Positions 46,383 through 58,463 of a DNA stretch of 64,000 nucleotides are shown piece by piece (the first letter of the stretch is position 1; the number at the start of each line of letters is the position of its first letter). This DNA comes from Benincasa hispida (Eukaryota > Streptophyta > Magnoliopsida > Cucurbitales > Cucurbitaceae), in NCBI RefSeq assembly GCF_009727055.1, contig NC_052354.1:52314860-52378859 (forward strand), in the 5' to 3' direction. Position numbers and translations under genes: made by a program. The notes below the pieces were generated by a model that saw nothing but the letters and a program-made list of their open reading frames with translations, ran no database searches and was not told the origin of the DNA.

Positions 46383-47997
46383 TCAATGCACAATCTCTCG
46401 GATGAGATGATACTTCCGCTCTATGTGCTTCCCGTGCTTGTGACTCCTAGGCTCTTGGGAATTAGCCATAGCACCACTATTATCACAATAAAGGGTGATA
46501 GACTTAGACATTTCTAGAACCACTTCTAGATCAGTAAAGAATTTCATGAGCCACACAGCTTCCTTAGTAGTTTCACAAGCCACTATGTATTCAGCCTCCA
46601 TAGTGAAATCAACAATTCGCCCCTGCTTGGTACTCTTCCAGACTATTGTCCATCCATTAAGAGTGGACACTAATCTTGATATGGATTTCCTAGAATCCTT
46701 ATCAGTCTGGAAATCAGAGTTTGTGTATCCTATAAGGATAAAATCCTTAGAACCATATACGAGCTTGTAATCCCTCATTCTCTATAGATACTTGAAGATG
46801 TGCTTAACGGCGGTCTAATGATCAAATCCTAGATTAGATTGATATTTACTGACTATCCTCACTACATAGCAGATGTTAGGTCTAGTACATAACATCGCCT
46901 ACATCAGGCTACCAACAGCCAATGCATAGAAGATCCATCTCATTTCCTCAACTTCTAGAGGTATCTTAGGACACTATTCCTTAGACAATATAACTCCATG
47001 CCTAAAAGAGAGTAAACCCCTCTTTAAGTTCTGCATCGAAAACTTGACAAGCATCTTGTTAATATACGATGCCTGGGACAATGCAGCATTTTGTTCTTTC
47101 AATCTCTAAAGATCTGAATGCCCAGAACAAACTGCGCCTTTCCTAAATCTTTCATTTGGAATTAGGTCGCTAATCAATTTTTTTATTTTAGTCAGCATAC
47201 CTACATCATTCCTAATGAGTAGGATATCGTCTACATACAGTACTAGAAAAACTACTAAACTATTGATGATTCTCTTATATACACTAGGCTCGTCAACATT
47301 TTGATCAAAGCCATAAGATTTGGTCACAGTATCAAATCTTATATTCCAAGATCAAGAAGCTTGCTTCAATCTATAAATGGACTGATTAAGCTTGTAAACC
47401 TTTTGCTTCAATCTATTTGTCAACATTTTGATCAAATCCTCGAGTTGTTCCATATAAATGTTCTCCTCAAGATTGCCATTCATAAAAGCACTCTTAATGT
47501 CCATTTGCCAAATCTCATAGTCATAATATGAGGCAATGGACAGGAGTATCCGAATAGATTTCAACAAGGCTACATGTGAGAAAGTCTCTTCATAGTTGAC
47601 TCTCTTAACTTGGGTATAACCCTTTGTCACAAGTTTATCTTTGAAGGTTTACACCTTCCCATCAACACCCCGTTTTCTCTTGTAGGTCCACTTTCAACCT
47701 ATAGGTTTAACCCCATCAGGTCGATCTACAAGATTTCAAACAAAATTGAAGTACATAGACTCTATTTCGAGATCCATAGCTTTGATATACTCATCTTTGT
47801 CAACATCCGTCATTGCCTTCTTGTAAGATAATAGATCCTCAACATCTCTGTCAACTACAATAGCTAGGATTTCTGTTAAATCCATATGACAAACAGGCAG
47901 GTTCACAACTCTCTCACTGCATCGAGGCTCCCTCAACACTTGAGGTGGATTTGACCTACTAGATGATCCAACTTCAACAACTCTTGTTGAGGTGTTA
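46383..47997 (-). pseudogene. Element J reverse transcriptase and RNase H remnant
   Basis: Minus-strand pieces: a linker with EPRCSERVVNLPVCHMDLTE (47736-48014), RT TKGYTQVKRVNYEETFSHVA and WQMDIKSAFMNGNLEENIYM (47352-47630), RT catalytic VVFLVLYVDDILLIRNDVGM (47106-47327), and RNase H with GYTNSDFQTDKDSRKSISRL, FTMEAEYIVACETTKEAVWL and KHIERKYHLIREIVH (46383-46778). The YVDD and the RNase H acidic residues are present. Between 46780 and 47105 only broken fragments remain. Stops and frameshifts prevent expression of a full enzyme. The 5' end joins a truncated LTR at about 47997. Confidence 0.85.
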
Positions 47998-48750
47998 GCG
48001 GGAACCGGTCCCAATTTTTAATTTTACACAAAACAGAAATTTACAGAACCAAAAAATGCATTATTTCAATTAATTTACAGCATGCTGGGAGAAAGGAAAA
48101 GTAATTAAGGTTTAGAAATCACTTAACCTTGAAGAACGCACAACATTCATGAAATCCCCTCTCCAATAATGATCAACCATGAACAATGAAATTCACAAAC
48201 AATAAAACCAAGGGGCACCACCACAAGAATTACCTCTGTATTCTCTGTAGGATCTGAGAATTACAGGAGGTATAGGCTCTGTGATTTTGGAATAGAGAGA
48301 TAGATGGAAAGGAGAAGAGAGAGTGTCTAGGATTTTCTTGAGATCTCAAAAACAGAGACTACCTCTATCACAAGTCTTCTGTGAAGAAGATTATCACCAG
48401 TCCAACTACCTCAATCATTATGTGGGATTAAGAGAGAATTAAGGGGAATGAAGTTATTTCCCTTCAATTAATTTTAAAATTAAAATTAAAACTAAAATTA
48501 AAATTAAAACTAAAATTAATTAATTTTAACTTAAATAAATATTATATATATATATATATATAACGATATGTTATATCATATATAACACATAACATGTAGT
48601 TTAATATTGTATCAAATACAATATATTCTATAGTTTTAATTCTCTCATTAATGCATGGTATTTAATATAAATTTCATTTATACTAAATTTAATTATATGA
48701 ATTCAATGCACATAATTAATATTTGAATAATATTGTATCAAGTACAACAA
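47998..48750 (-). repeat. Element J 5' LTR fragment
   Basis: It parallels the left part of the LTR at 44178 (AATTGGGACCGGTTCCCGCT near its end, TCTGAGAATTACAGGAGGTA, then an AT-rich tract with (TA)n at 48545-48562). It lacks the last 20-25 bp at the pol junction and breaks off at about 48750 against the leader of element F. Confidence 0.65.
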
Positions 48751-49301
48751 ATGAATTGGGCCTTGAACTACTCGAATCGGATCGCCCAACACTTGAACCA
48801 AACCCGAATTGCTCAAACCAACTGAATTGGATGAACCAAAAGCTAGAAAAGCAATGAACCGTGCATGAACCAAAAAAAGAATTTGTCTCACAGCATTGTA
48901 ACGTTGTGACCTAGCATTGTAATGCTACAGAAATTTTCGTCTGCCCACTCTTTGTAGCTTTGCAACGCTACTATACAGTAGCCACTGTATAGTTACGATC
49001 TCCTTCGAATTTCCTCCGTTTTTAGCCTTATTTTTCCCAGAATTTCACCTGAAAATCACAAACAACTCAAAGACTTTAAATTATGGACTCTAACGCATAA
49101 TTTATGCACAAAACACGAACGCTTACAAAGAAATTTTTAGAAGTAAAGCGATAAATCTAAAGGTCCTATCTCGAAAACATCCAATAATCGTAAACATTCA
49201 GCAACACTTTCATCATATGAATAGAATTTTTACAAAATGCAAAATCCCACCAATTCTATGAAATTAATTATGGAAAAGTAAAATTTGGGACCAAAAACCA
49301 C
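48751..49301 (-). other. Element F leader
   Basis: Non-coding sequence following the primer site on the minus strand. It parallels the leader of element I at 62040-62597, sharing GTTGCAACGCTA-like words and GAACC-rich stretches. It ends at a junction with the J LTR fragment, so the rest of F is missing. Confidence 0.6.
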
Positions 49302-49313
49302 GCTCTGATACCA
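49302..49313 (-). other. Primer binding site of element F (tRNA-iMet)
   Basis: The minus strand reads TGGTATCAGAGC exactly, two bases from the LTR end. Confidence 0.88.
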
Positions 49314-49315
49314 AA

Positions 49316-51264
49316 CGAAGAAACCTGTAAAAGTCTTGAGTGGAAACGTGAAGATCACCCCAATTTTGTTTTCCCACGATACTAATTTACAATAACCAGA
49401 ATATGCATAAATTAAATTTACAACATACTAATAAAAATTAAAGAAAAAGAAAAATTAGGGCTTGAGAAACCCTTGCCTTTGAAGAACGAATTTCTTCACA
49501 TATTTTCTTTCCTCCAAAACTGGTCACGTAGTGCCACGAACACGAAACTTTAATGGCCACAAACACGAAAAGAACCTCCTGTATTCTCTATTGGGATAAG
49601 AATCACTACAAAATTTGTGGGCTCTTAGATATTTGGAAGAGAGGGAGAGATTGAGAGGAGAAGAATTTACTGGGAAGTCTATTTCTCAGAGAGTACACCT
49701 TTTATTTTCAGAGCTCTATTTTTCTTCCAAAAAATGGTGAAGAAGTAGATCTCACAACCACCACACTCACACACGTAGGGAGTTGAGATAGATTAAAGGA
49801 GGGAAGTTATTTCCCTCCCTGAATTTCAAAAAATTAAAATTAATAATTAATTAATTAATAAATTTTAATACATATATATATATATGTTATAACATATATA
49901 AAATATAATCTATGGTTTAATATTGTATCACATACAATATAACCTATAGTTTTAATTCTCTCATCGATGGTATTTAATATAAATCTCATTTATATTAAAT
50001 TCAATAATATGAATCTAATTCACATAATTAATATTTGAATCATATTCAAATATTTATTTCCTCTCAAATAAACTTTATATTATAATGTATCAAATATATT
50101 ATATTAATTATATCATATATAATTAAATTAAATTAATTATATCACATATAACTAATTCCCTCAATTAGTTTGAACAATTTAAATTAATCCTAAATTGATT
50201 CTTATTAAATCTCTATTAAGCTATAGAGAGGATCTCATGGACCTGTAGCTTGAAGCTCATTTGATACTTGAATAATTAATTAAACTCCTTTAATTAAATT
50301 ATTCAACATCCATTAGTTGTCGGGCACTCCACCAAAGACCGACAACTACACTCTTCGCACTACAGATATATTTCTGTGTCCATTGGATATAACCAGTCAA
50401 CGGTGTGATGACCCTTCACAAATTGTTCGTAAGTACAACTAGACCAAAATGACCATTTTACCCCTATAGTTACGTCTAACTCATTAAATACACTAATCCC
50501 TCTAATTAACAATAAATCATATCCAAATATGACCAAATCTCTCTCGAATTAAGAGAGGATGTAGTGTCACATTGTTCAAGCCCTAGAATCAGCCCTTAAA
50601 GGAGTAATTTATCTACTTACCCCAACATTGTGGAATGAGTGAATTTCATCTTGTATAGTTGTGTTCTCGGCTCCCCAGTTAGACAAATCCCCAAAATGGT
50701 AGGATTATTAATTCAGCGATCTGGCCACTCTCACCCATACAAATCAAAGAACCGCCCTCATAGGCAGCAATTCACAACTCACTCATGATTCAAGTCATAT
50801 CACCTATGGTCATCTTGGTGAAATGTAAGTCTCTATTATGAACGACATTATATAATGAAACTAGTTATCTCATGGTACAATCTTATACAAACTCCTTTGT
50901 ATAGAACACCCTCGTTCACATGTCTCCACATTAATGATTAGAATCAAATAATTTGTAGCACTTTACAACAATTGCAACATCTACAAAACAGGTTGTACTC
51001 ATAGTGTCACCAGGATAAGGTATCTAGCCTTATCCATCTACTACAAACTAGTTATATTATCACTTAAACATGATCCACCTATATGTTTTTACATATATAT
51101 TTAAGCTACAGATGATAACCATGAATGTTAGTTTATTGGTTTGTGGGTTTAATGCTACTAAATATCAAATAAAACATCTCATATTTTATTAAATAAATAA
51201 AATATTTGTGCAATACAATTACAAACTACAGGACTCTATGAGAGTTAAAGCATCAACCCCAACA
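49316..51264 (-). repeat. Element F 5' LTR
   Basis: On the minus strand it starts TGTTGGGGTTGATGC at 51264 and ends GGTTTCTTCG at 49316, 1949 bp. A primer site follows on its left. On its right it abuts the gag of element G in mid-frame, so F inserted into G. The downstream copy of the target site is not available. Confidence 0.8.
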
Positions 51265-52028
51265 ATTTTGTCCTTCTGGGCAGCAGCTAGTAGGTTAGCT
51301 TTCCCCTTTCCACCTTTCTTCTTCTTCCACTTTTTGGTGCTAGAAGAAGAAGGTACAGACTTAGTTCTAAAGAACGATCCTCTGTAGAACTTCTTAGAGG
51401 ACAAGGCAACATTTGCCTCTCCTTTTTGTTCCTTGGATTTCATCAAGGATTCGAAAGTATGTAGCTTGTTGAGCAAGGTGGTCAAGTTATAGTCAATCAT
51501 GTTCATAACAACATTGCTACAAAACTGCAGTAAACTTTCAAGTTGAGATTTCAGGATGAAGCGAATTTGACTGGCCTCATCAATGACAGACTCATTCATC
51601 TCCGCCATGTTAAAGTGGACCATCATGTTGAGAACGTGTTCTCTAACAGATACCAATTCTTACATACGAGCATTGAAGATGTTTTTCAGAACGCCATGCC
51701 TGATTTGTGTGGACGGTTATCCTAACATTCCCCGCAGGGACTCCATGATCTTACAGGCAATGATCATGGGCTCATGCTTCTTGGCCAAGACTTTAGAATG
51801 GTTTGCTAAGATATATGCTTGGATCTTCTCATTTTCCCATATCTAACGATCATATGCCTCCCAAACGTTTCAAGGAGCATTTTGAGTAGAAACGAGAGGA
51901 TAATCCTCCATTAGGATAAATCCCAGGTCATCAATGAATAATATTGAGTTGATTGTGTTTTTCCATGTAGCGTAATTTTCGCCAGTAAGTTTATCAGTGA
52001 GAAGTAAATATAGTGTCGTGGAAGTCAT
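51265..52028 (-). pseudogene. Element G gag remnant (copia)
   Basis: The minus strand starts MTSTTLYLLLTDKLTGENYA (ATG at 52026-52028). After stops near 51870, 51840 and 51725 it continues as VSVREHVLNMMVHFNMAEMN, SLLQFCSNVVMNMIDYNLTT and a basic KKWKKKKGGKGKANLLAAAQ tail, where it is cut by the F LTR at 51264. The zinc knuckle is therefore lost. It is homologous to the gag of element H (54719-55560) in the opposite orientation. Gag would package the element RNA. Confidence 0.82.
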
Positions 52029-52052
52029 TATATAATTTGCTGAAACATACAA

Positions 52053-52295
52053 TTTATTTTGAGTCTCATAACTCAATCTAAAGCACCAAGAGAATAGTAG
52101 GGAATTCTTTGTGGTGGTTCACGAGCAGGAATCAATGGGATTGCAACTGAAGATTTTGAATCAAAGGTGCATCAAAGGTTAGTGTTGAAACCTTGTTTTT
52201 AGTTGATGAGCATGCTTAGTTTAAAATCAAAATTAATGAATTAGAATGCTTAATGATCCTATTTTACTTCTGTTGCTTGCTTCTTCAATCCAACA
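52053..52295 (+). repeat. Element H 5' LTR, last 243 bp
   Basis: From TTTATTTTGAGTCTCATAAC to TTCAATCCAACA it matches the end of the LTR at 56561-58463. The rest of the LTR is missing: it joins the inverted leader of element G. Confidence 0.82.
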
Positions 52296-52297
52296 AC

Positions 52298-52309
52298 TTG
52301 TGTCAGAGC
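52298..52309 (+). other. Primer binding site of element H (tRNA-iMet type, two mismatches)
   Basis: TTGTGTCAGAGC lies two bases after the LTR end, against TGGTATCAGAGC. Confidence 0.7.
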
Positions 52310-52599
52310 ATCATTTAAGCATTCAATTCGGTTTAATTTTGGCTTAGCGGGTGTTGTTTTATAAGTTGTATGAAAATGATGAACTGATATAGTTTCTCTG
52401 AGTTTTGGCATTGTTTTGGTTTTGGCATTGTTTTGTTTTCAAGTATGTTGTAATTCTTGTAATTAGCATTTGTTTGATGAGCCTTAATGTGTGTTTAAGT
52501 GTCTATAATTTATATGGAGTCATTAGAATTGCAATTAGGTTGCAATTGAAGAAAGAAGTGAAGAAGGTCGAGCAACAGGAACCAGATTTTTAGAATCTG

Positions 52600-52890
52600 T
52601 TCAAAACTCGATGCTCGATGCTCCAAAACTTGATGCTTGATGCTCAAAAACTCGATGCACGACGCTTTACTCGATGACCAACTCGATGATATTTTGTGAA
52701 ATACTCAATGTACAATGCCATACTCGATGGTACTCGATGCTTATACTAGATGGTATTTCGTGAAATACTCGATGAATGATACCATACTCGATGGTACTCA
52801 ATGCTTATACTCGCTGGTATTTAATGAAATACTTGGTGCTTGAAGGCATACTTGATACTTGATGGGATACTCGATGCTTGATGGTACTCG
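52600..52890 (+). repeat. ACTCGATG-rich minisatellite in H leader
   Basis: The word TACTCGATG or close variants recurs more than a dozen times. A higher-order unit of about 64 bp (from TACTCGATGGTACTCGATGC to TGAAATACTCGATGAATGA) is repeated at least twice with clear alignment. Confidence 0.8.
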
Positions 52891-53799
52891 ATGGTTTTTT
52901 GCCCGATTCAGCACAGTTTTGAGCATTGGAGGTCCGGTTCAAGGCAATCTGAGCAATCCATAACTGTTATGAAGCCCTTTTTTTCTAGTTTTTGTAATAA
53001 TTAGGTCTTTGCTTGCTTGATAATGCCAAAACAAAAACCATATTAGTTTATGTTTAGTTATTTACGCATGTGATGTATGTTATAATTAAATAAATCTTGT
53101 ATGTGCATATAGTATGCCATGTAGACTTAAAATCCCACCATAAGAAGCATGTTACATGCATTGAAAGTATGTTATAAAATGTTATAATATATAGTATGCA
53201 TGTATAGGGTTTCAAATGTTTTAATATAAATGTTATATTAAATATTGAATGCCTTTGATGTATTTTATGGATGTTTAGCATGTCTAAAATTTTGTAAGTT
53301 GTTATAAAATTGGGTTAGACATTTAAAATCCATAACAAAGATAAGTTGCATGCTCACGTAGGTTAATCACCTGTTTTAATAATTAAAATAAGTTAACATC
53401 TTGTAAAATATGGTTATAAATTCAACCGGTATATAATCCTGTCTAAGGCTAGGGGTATTTAAGTTGATGGTCTATGAAACACCTCTTACCTGGGGATTAT
53501 GGCCAAATAATTGAGCGTTGCTAACCGGTTTTCATGATCAATACATGAGAAGTGTGAGGTTTTAAAACTGGTTTATCATCTAAACATCGTAGGTTAAATC
53601 CAAATATAAACGTTATACTTGGATAAAAACCTAGATTTAGGTTGTTTAATTAGCCGAAACAAACTTGAGTAAAATTATACCCAAATAAATGTTAGGACAC
53701 TTTAATGAGAGTTTAATAGCATATATGATATGTTATTAGAACACTTCAGTGGGAATTTAGAATACTTTAGTGAGAGATCAATAACATATACGATATGTC

Positions 53800-54245
53800 A
53801 TTTTTAGCTCTCACATCCCTAAGAGTTCACAATCTCTATCCATGTTTCGCTTCGTGTCACCTTGGAATGACCTCCATTCGAAAAGTGGGTACATGAATCG
53901 AAATTATTGTGAATAAGGGAAGTTATTCACAGCAAAATCAAAAGTGATATATTGATTTTCATTCTCACACCCTAAGAATTTCACACCGTGAGATTTATGC
54001 GACGCTTCGTGTCACCCTGGGAGTGACCTCCATTCGGAAAGTATTTGCATAAGTCAATATCAAGGTGAATGAGGGGAAGTTTTTCAAATTAAAATCAAAT
54101 ATACGATATATTGATTTCAATTCTCACGTTCCTAGAAAATTCACACCGTGAGATTCATATGACGCTTTGTGTCACCCTAGGTGTGATCTCCATTCGGAAA
54201 GTGTTTGTATGGGTCAATATCAAAGTGAATGGAGGAAGTAGTTTG
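53800..54245 (+). repeat. Three tandem 155-160 bp units in H leader
   Basis: The block GCTTCGTGTCACCTTGGAAT then GACCTCCATTCG occurs at 53849, 54004 and 54164 (third copy GCTTTGTGTCACCCTAGG). Each is preceded by TTCACA and GTGAGAT-type sequence and followed by a GTCAATATCAA-like stretch. Confidence 0.85.
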
Positions 54246-54718
54246 TAGTAAGTGGGTGAAGGATATGTGTCAACGTATCCTACGGTTTCTTCTGTTTGTT
54301 TGGACCGTGAGATTCCTATGTTGCGCCTACTTGTCGTCTTTAAATTGGCCTTGCTAGTTGTTTTAACAACAACTATTCCCTCAGAGGGTTATAACATAGG
54401 ATTCAAAACAACTCTTCAGAAATGGATAGGATTTCTTAGGTCGTTCTTTCCAATTCGGTAGTATCGTTAGGACCGACTTCTGAGGTTTGAAAACAGAGGG
54501 TTACACTTATGAAATTACTGAAGTATTAGTAATTTCTTACAAAAACGATAGCTAAATGACTATCAAAATATGACTTATTCTGGAGATAGTATTTAGTCAA
54601 GAATGTCTTGATATAGTATCATTGCAAAAATAATGAGAATTTGGGTACATTATTACTTTGTTAAAACCTAATTTGATTAAAAAGCAATTCACTAATAAAA
54701 TTTGTTTATATTTTCAAA

Positions 54719-55560
54719 ATGGCGAGTTATTTAGTACAATTATTGGCATCTGATAAACTTACTAGGGATAACTATGCCACGTGGTAAACAAATCTAAATA
54801 CTATACTGGTGATAGATGACCTACGGTTCGTTTTAACATAGGAGTGTCCTCCCGTTCCTGGCTCAAAAGAAAACCGAATTGTTCGAGATGCATACGACAA
54901 ATGGATTAGGGCTAACGAGAAAGTCTATGCCTATATTCTTGCCAGCATATCTGATGTATTGGCTAAGAAACATGAGAGCATAAGTACTGCCATGCAGATC
55001 ATGGAGTCTCTGCGTGGGATGTTTGGACAACTGTCCTTCTCCTTGAGACTTGATGCTATCAAATACGTTTACAACTGTCGTATGAAAGAATGGGCCTCTG
55101 TTAGAGAACACATTCTGGACATGATGGTCCATTTCAACATAGCATAAGTAAACGATGTTGTCATTGATGAGAAGAGTTAAGTTGGTTTTATTCTTAAATC
55201 TCTTCTGAAGAGTTTCTTGCAGTTCTGCACGAACGCACTCATGAATCAAATAGAATATAACTTGACTACACTTTTCAACGGGCTACAGGCTTACCAGACC
55301 ATGATGAGGGCTAAGGGATTGGAACCAGAAGTAAATGTTACTACTGCTGAGAAAAGAAGATCGTCCTCTAAGAAGCCTGATATTGCTTCTTCTTCATAAA
55401 ATAAAAATATTCCAGTATAGAAGAACAAAGGGAAAGGAAAAAAAAAAAACTACTGGTAGAAAAGGCAAGGTTAATGTTGCAGATAAAAAAAAAATGTTTC
55501 CACTGCAGTGAAGAAGGGCATTAGAAGAGAAACTGCCCACAATACCTTGCGGAAAAAAGA
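54719..55560 (+). pseudogene. Element H gag remnant with CCHC zinc knuckle (copia)
   Basis: It starts MASYLVQLLASDKLTRDNYA at 54719. Later parts are NRIVRDAYDKWIRANEKVYA, SISDVLAKKHESISTAMQIM, FGQLSFSLRLDAIKYVYNCR, SVREHILDMMVHFNIA and MNQIEYNLTTLFNGLQAYQT. A zinc knuckle follows at 55495-55536 (C-FH-C-SEEG-H then CX4 spacing), with a TAG immediately after its histidine. Other stops follow NYATW, RFVLT, HFNIA, IDEKS and IASSS. Only gag is present: no protease, integrase or RT follows before the 3' untranslated region, so H is a gag-only remnant. Confidence 0.85.
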
Positions 55561-56547
55561 GCAGAGAAAGAAAAACAAGGAAACTAATTCCTGAGGATTG
55601 CTTGCTATGAGATAGTACTCCAGATTGTGATTATAGAAGCATATCTCAAAGTGACCAGTGGGAGATGTTGTAGATGCTGTCAGAAGATAACCTTGTCTAC
55701 CTTTTGTTATTATAATGAAAGTTATTTTATCTTGTTGTAAAGAACAAAGTGTATAAACGTTTTGTTATAAATGAAATGTTCATTAGCAAAAGTTATGTTT
55801 GTTCTATTTTAAAGCAATTTCTGTTAGAATCAACCTAGTTAAAAAGCTATTTGCAAATATTTAGATATTTAAAAATGGCTAGCAAACACAAAGGAAAATA
55901 GTTATTTAACCTAAATAATAAGTTTAGAACACTTGAAAGGTTCAAAGTGTATAAAACTTGTCAGGTAAAATAAAATACAGAATACCTCGATTGGATCAAA
56001 GTAAGGAATATAGAAAGTTTGAGATTTCTAGGGCTATTATGATATAACATAAAATCAAGTGAAAAACTTTCTACTCTTAGTTGCCTTAATTGTTTTTAAA
56101 AATGTTCCATAAAAGCAAATATACGTCAATAAATAGTTATTGATCAAAACTGATAGTGTAACAAAAGTTGTTTGAGCAGATGAGACTCATCTTACTCAAA
56201 GAGTTGAGAGTACCTCGATGTAGTGGGAGGAATGTATGACTTCCTAGCCATTATTGAGAAACAAGAGTTGCGAAAATAAGATGCATTCCCTATATAGTTT
56301 AATAAGAAGTTTGTTGTATACTAACGTGTTTTTAGTGATTCTCTCAGTTAAAGTGTTTGAGAATCTCTTAGTAAGACTAGGACTACAAGGTATATAACCT
56401 AAGGTAAGTGGGAGAAAAACCCATGGGTATATGATACCTAAAGGCAAACCATGGGTATGTGATGCCCTAGTTTATTGTATTTCTCCGTAAAACTCAAAAA
56501 CTCAGTATTATACATTCATAAACATATGTTTCCATTGGGGTTTTAGT
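55561..56547 (+). other. Element H region between gag and 3' LTR
   Basis: A short piece resembling the gag-protease junction (to about 55640) joins directly to 3' untranslated sequence, so the pol is deleted. Near the end come AACCTAAGGTAAGTGGGAGA (56396) and ATGGGTATGTGATGCCCTAG, matching 63739-63898. Confidence 0.6.
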
Positions 56548-56560
56548 CCAAGTGGAAGTT
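56548..56560 (+). other. Polypurine tract of element H
   Basis: CCAAGTGGAAGTT precedes the LTR start TGTTGGG. A second similar tract, GTAAGTGGGAGA, lies about 150 bp upstream. Confidence 0.7.
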
Positions 56561-58463
56561 TGTTGGGTTTTATGTCCTAAAACTCGTGGTTTATAAATAA
56601 TAAACTTATTTCTGAAAATTCAATAAGTTGTTATTGAGTATGTGAATTGCTTATTTCATTTTAAAAAGAAATCCAATAAACCAAAAGATCCATGACTATT
56701 AGTTTGCTAGTTTATTGGGTGCCTTATTCTGGTAACACTATTGGATGCGGCCCACTCTGTATTTGTTACAAAGAGTTGTAAAGTGCTATAAACGAAGTGA
56801 ACCTAATTCGTACATGTCATGACATGAGGAGTGGGGGCATCATGTGCAATGAGTTTGCACAAGATCAAACCACGAAATAAGCCACTCTTACTTTATAACG
56901 TTGTTTATTGTTTAAGCCTGACTATTTCACAACGACAAACTTGGTAACTTAACCTGAATTCTTAGCTAACTATGAACTCCTGTTTATTCAGGATTATCCT
57001 TAAATTTGCATAGGTGAGGGTTGGCTCAACAGTGCTAGCTCAATAAGCCTCCAATTTCAGGGGTAAGACCGAGTAGATAGTTAGGGATGTAGGGTGCGAG
57101 ATGGAACTTATGGGGATGTAGGGTGCGAGATGGAATTCACTCCTACCCGCTTTCAGGGATAGTTGAGAGGTTGTTCTCTTAAGTGTTGATTTGGGTCTTG
57201 AACAAGGGGCCCCACCCTCTCATTGGCCTGAGAGGGACTCGGTTTGTTGATTAGATCACAAATCAATTGTACATTAGAGAAGCAGTGGAACATGAGAAAC
57301 AAGAGGTAATCTTGGGGGTAAAACAGCCTTTTGACCCAGTCATTATTACGAACAACCTGGAAGGGTTAACTTACTAACCATGGTTATATCGAGTGGACAC
57401 AAAATATCTACAGTGGGGGGAGTGCAACTACGAGCTCTAGTGGAGTGACCTAGTAGTTAACAAATGGGGGTTAATTCGGTGTAAAGAGTTTAGCCAATTA
57501 ATCTCAGATCGTTGGATACCATGATTTGTAGGTCCACCAGGTCCCCCTACTAGCTCACAAACGGATTAGCCTTAAAATAGCGTGATAAGTTAATTTGAAA
57601 TGTTCAAATTAGAATTAAGGGAATTAGTAATTATATGCAATATAATTACATGGTTAAAATTGGAATTAAACGGAATTGTAGAATCGATTAATATTTAAAA
57701 ATGTTTTAAATATTAAATTCATGAATAGTGATTCATGGTAATGGAATTGGTGACAAATTAATTTAAATATTTGATATTTAAATTAATTAGAAAAATTAAT
57801 TAAATTATTTAATTAATAGTTAATTATTAATTTTATTAGAAAATTTAATTTTGAATTAATTTTTTTTTAATTAATATAATTTCAGTTTTAAAATATAAAT
57901 TAAAGACTGAAATTAAGTTTTATTTTGAAAAAGCATTTCAAATTAAAAAGAAAAAGAAGAAAATTGGAAATGGAAAAGTTGGGATTTTCTCACTTCTTCT
58001 CCAATTAACTTAGTCAATAATCCATTATACTTCAGCTTAATTAATTCAAGTTGGAGTTGTGATTTATGCAAGGCTATTAGTTGCATAATAATCATGCAAT
58101 AAATACTGAAGAGTCTAAGTGGAATTCTTCATGCAATTGTTGCTAAAACTCTGAAATTCTGTATGTTCTTCAAGCTGCTGAAAACCAATACTATTTTCTC
58201 CAAATTCTCTTAAATTCAAGTTTATTTTGAGTCCCACAACTCAATGTAAGGCACCAAGAGAATAATAGGGGAAGTCCTTGTGGTGGTTCATGAGCAGAAA
58301 TCAAGGAGATTGCAGCTGAAGATCTTGAATCAAAGGTGCTTCAAAGGTTATGTTGAAACTTTGTTTTTAGTTGGTGAGCATACTTAGTTTAAAGCCAAAA
58401 TTAATGAATTAGAATGCTTAATGATTCTGTTTTACTTCCACTGCTTACTTTCTCAATCCAACA
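56561..58463 (+). repeat. Element H 3' LTR
   Basis: It starts TGTTGGGTTTTATGTCC after the purine tract and ends CTCAATCCAACA, 1903 bp. The last 243 bp match the 5' LTR fragment at 52053-52295. GAGTA follows at 58464; the other flank is lost. Confidence 0.83.

Larger units (their letters stand above)
44178..48750 (-). mobile_element. Element J: Ty1/copia element with large internal deletion
   Basis: On the minus strand: a truncated 5' LTR (about 47998-48750), then directly the region between integrase and RT, then RT and RNase H, a purine tract, and a complete 3' LTR (44178-46136). Primer site, leader, gag, protease and integrase are deleted. Its LTR belongs to the same group as 26371-28300, 49316-51264 and 62612-63737. 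Confidence 0.75.
52310..54718 (+). other. Element H leader with two tandem repeat arrays
   Basis: A long 2.4 kb non-coding leader. The first part (52600-52890) is built of ACTCGATG words in units of about 64 bp. The second (about 53800-54245) has three copies of a 155-160 bp unit. Between them is AT-rich sequence related in inverted orientation to 59440-59800. No reading frame was recognised. Confidence 0.6.
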
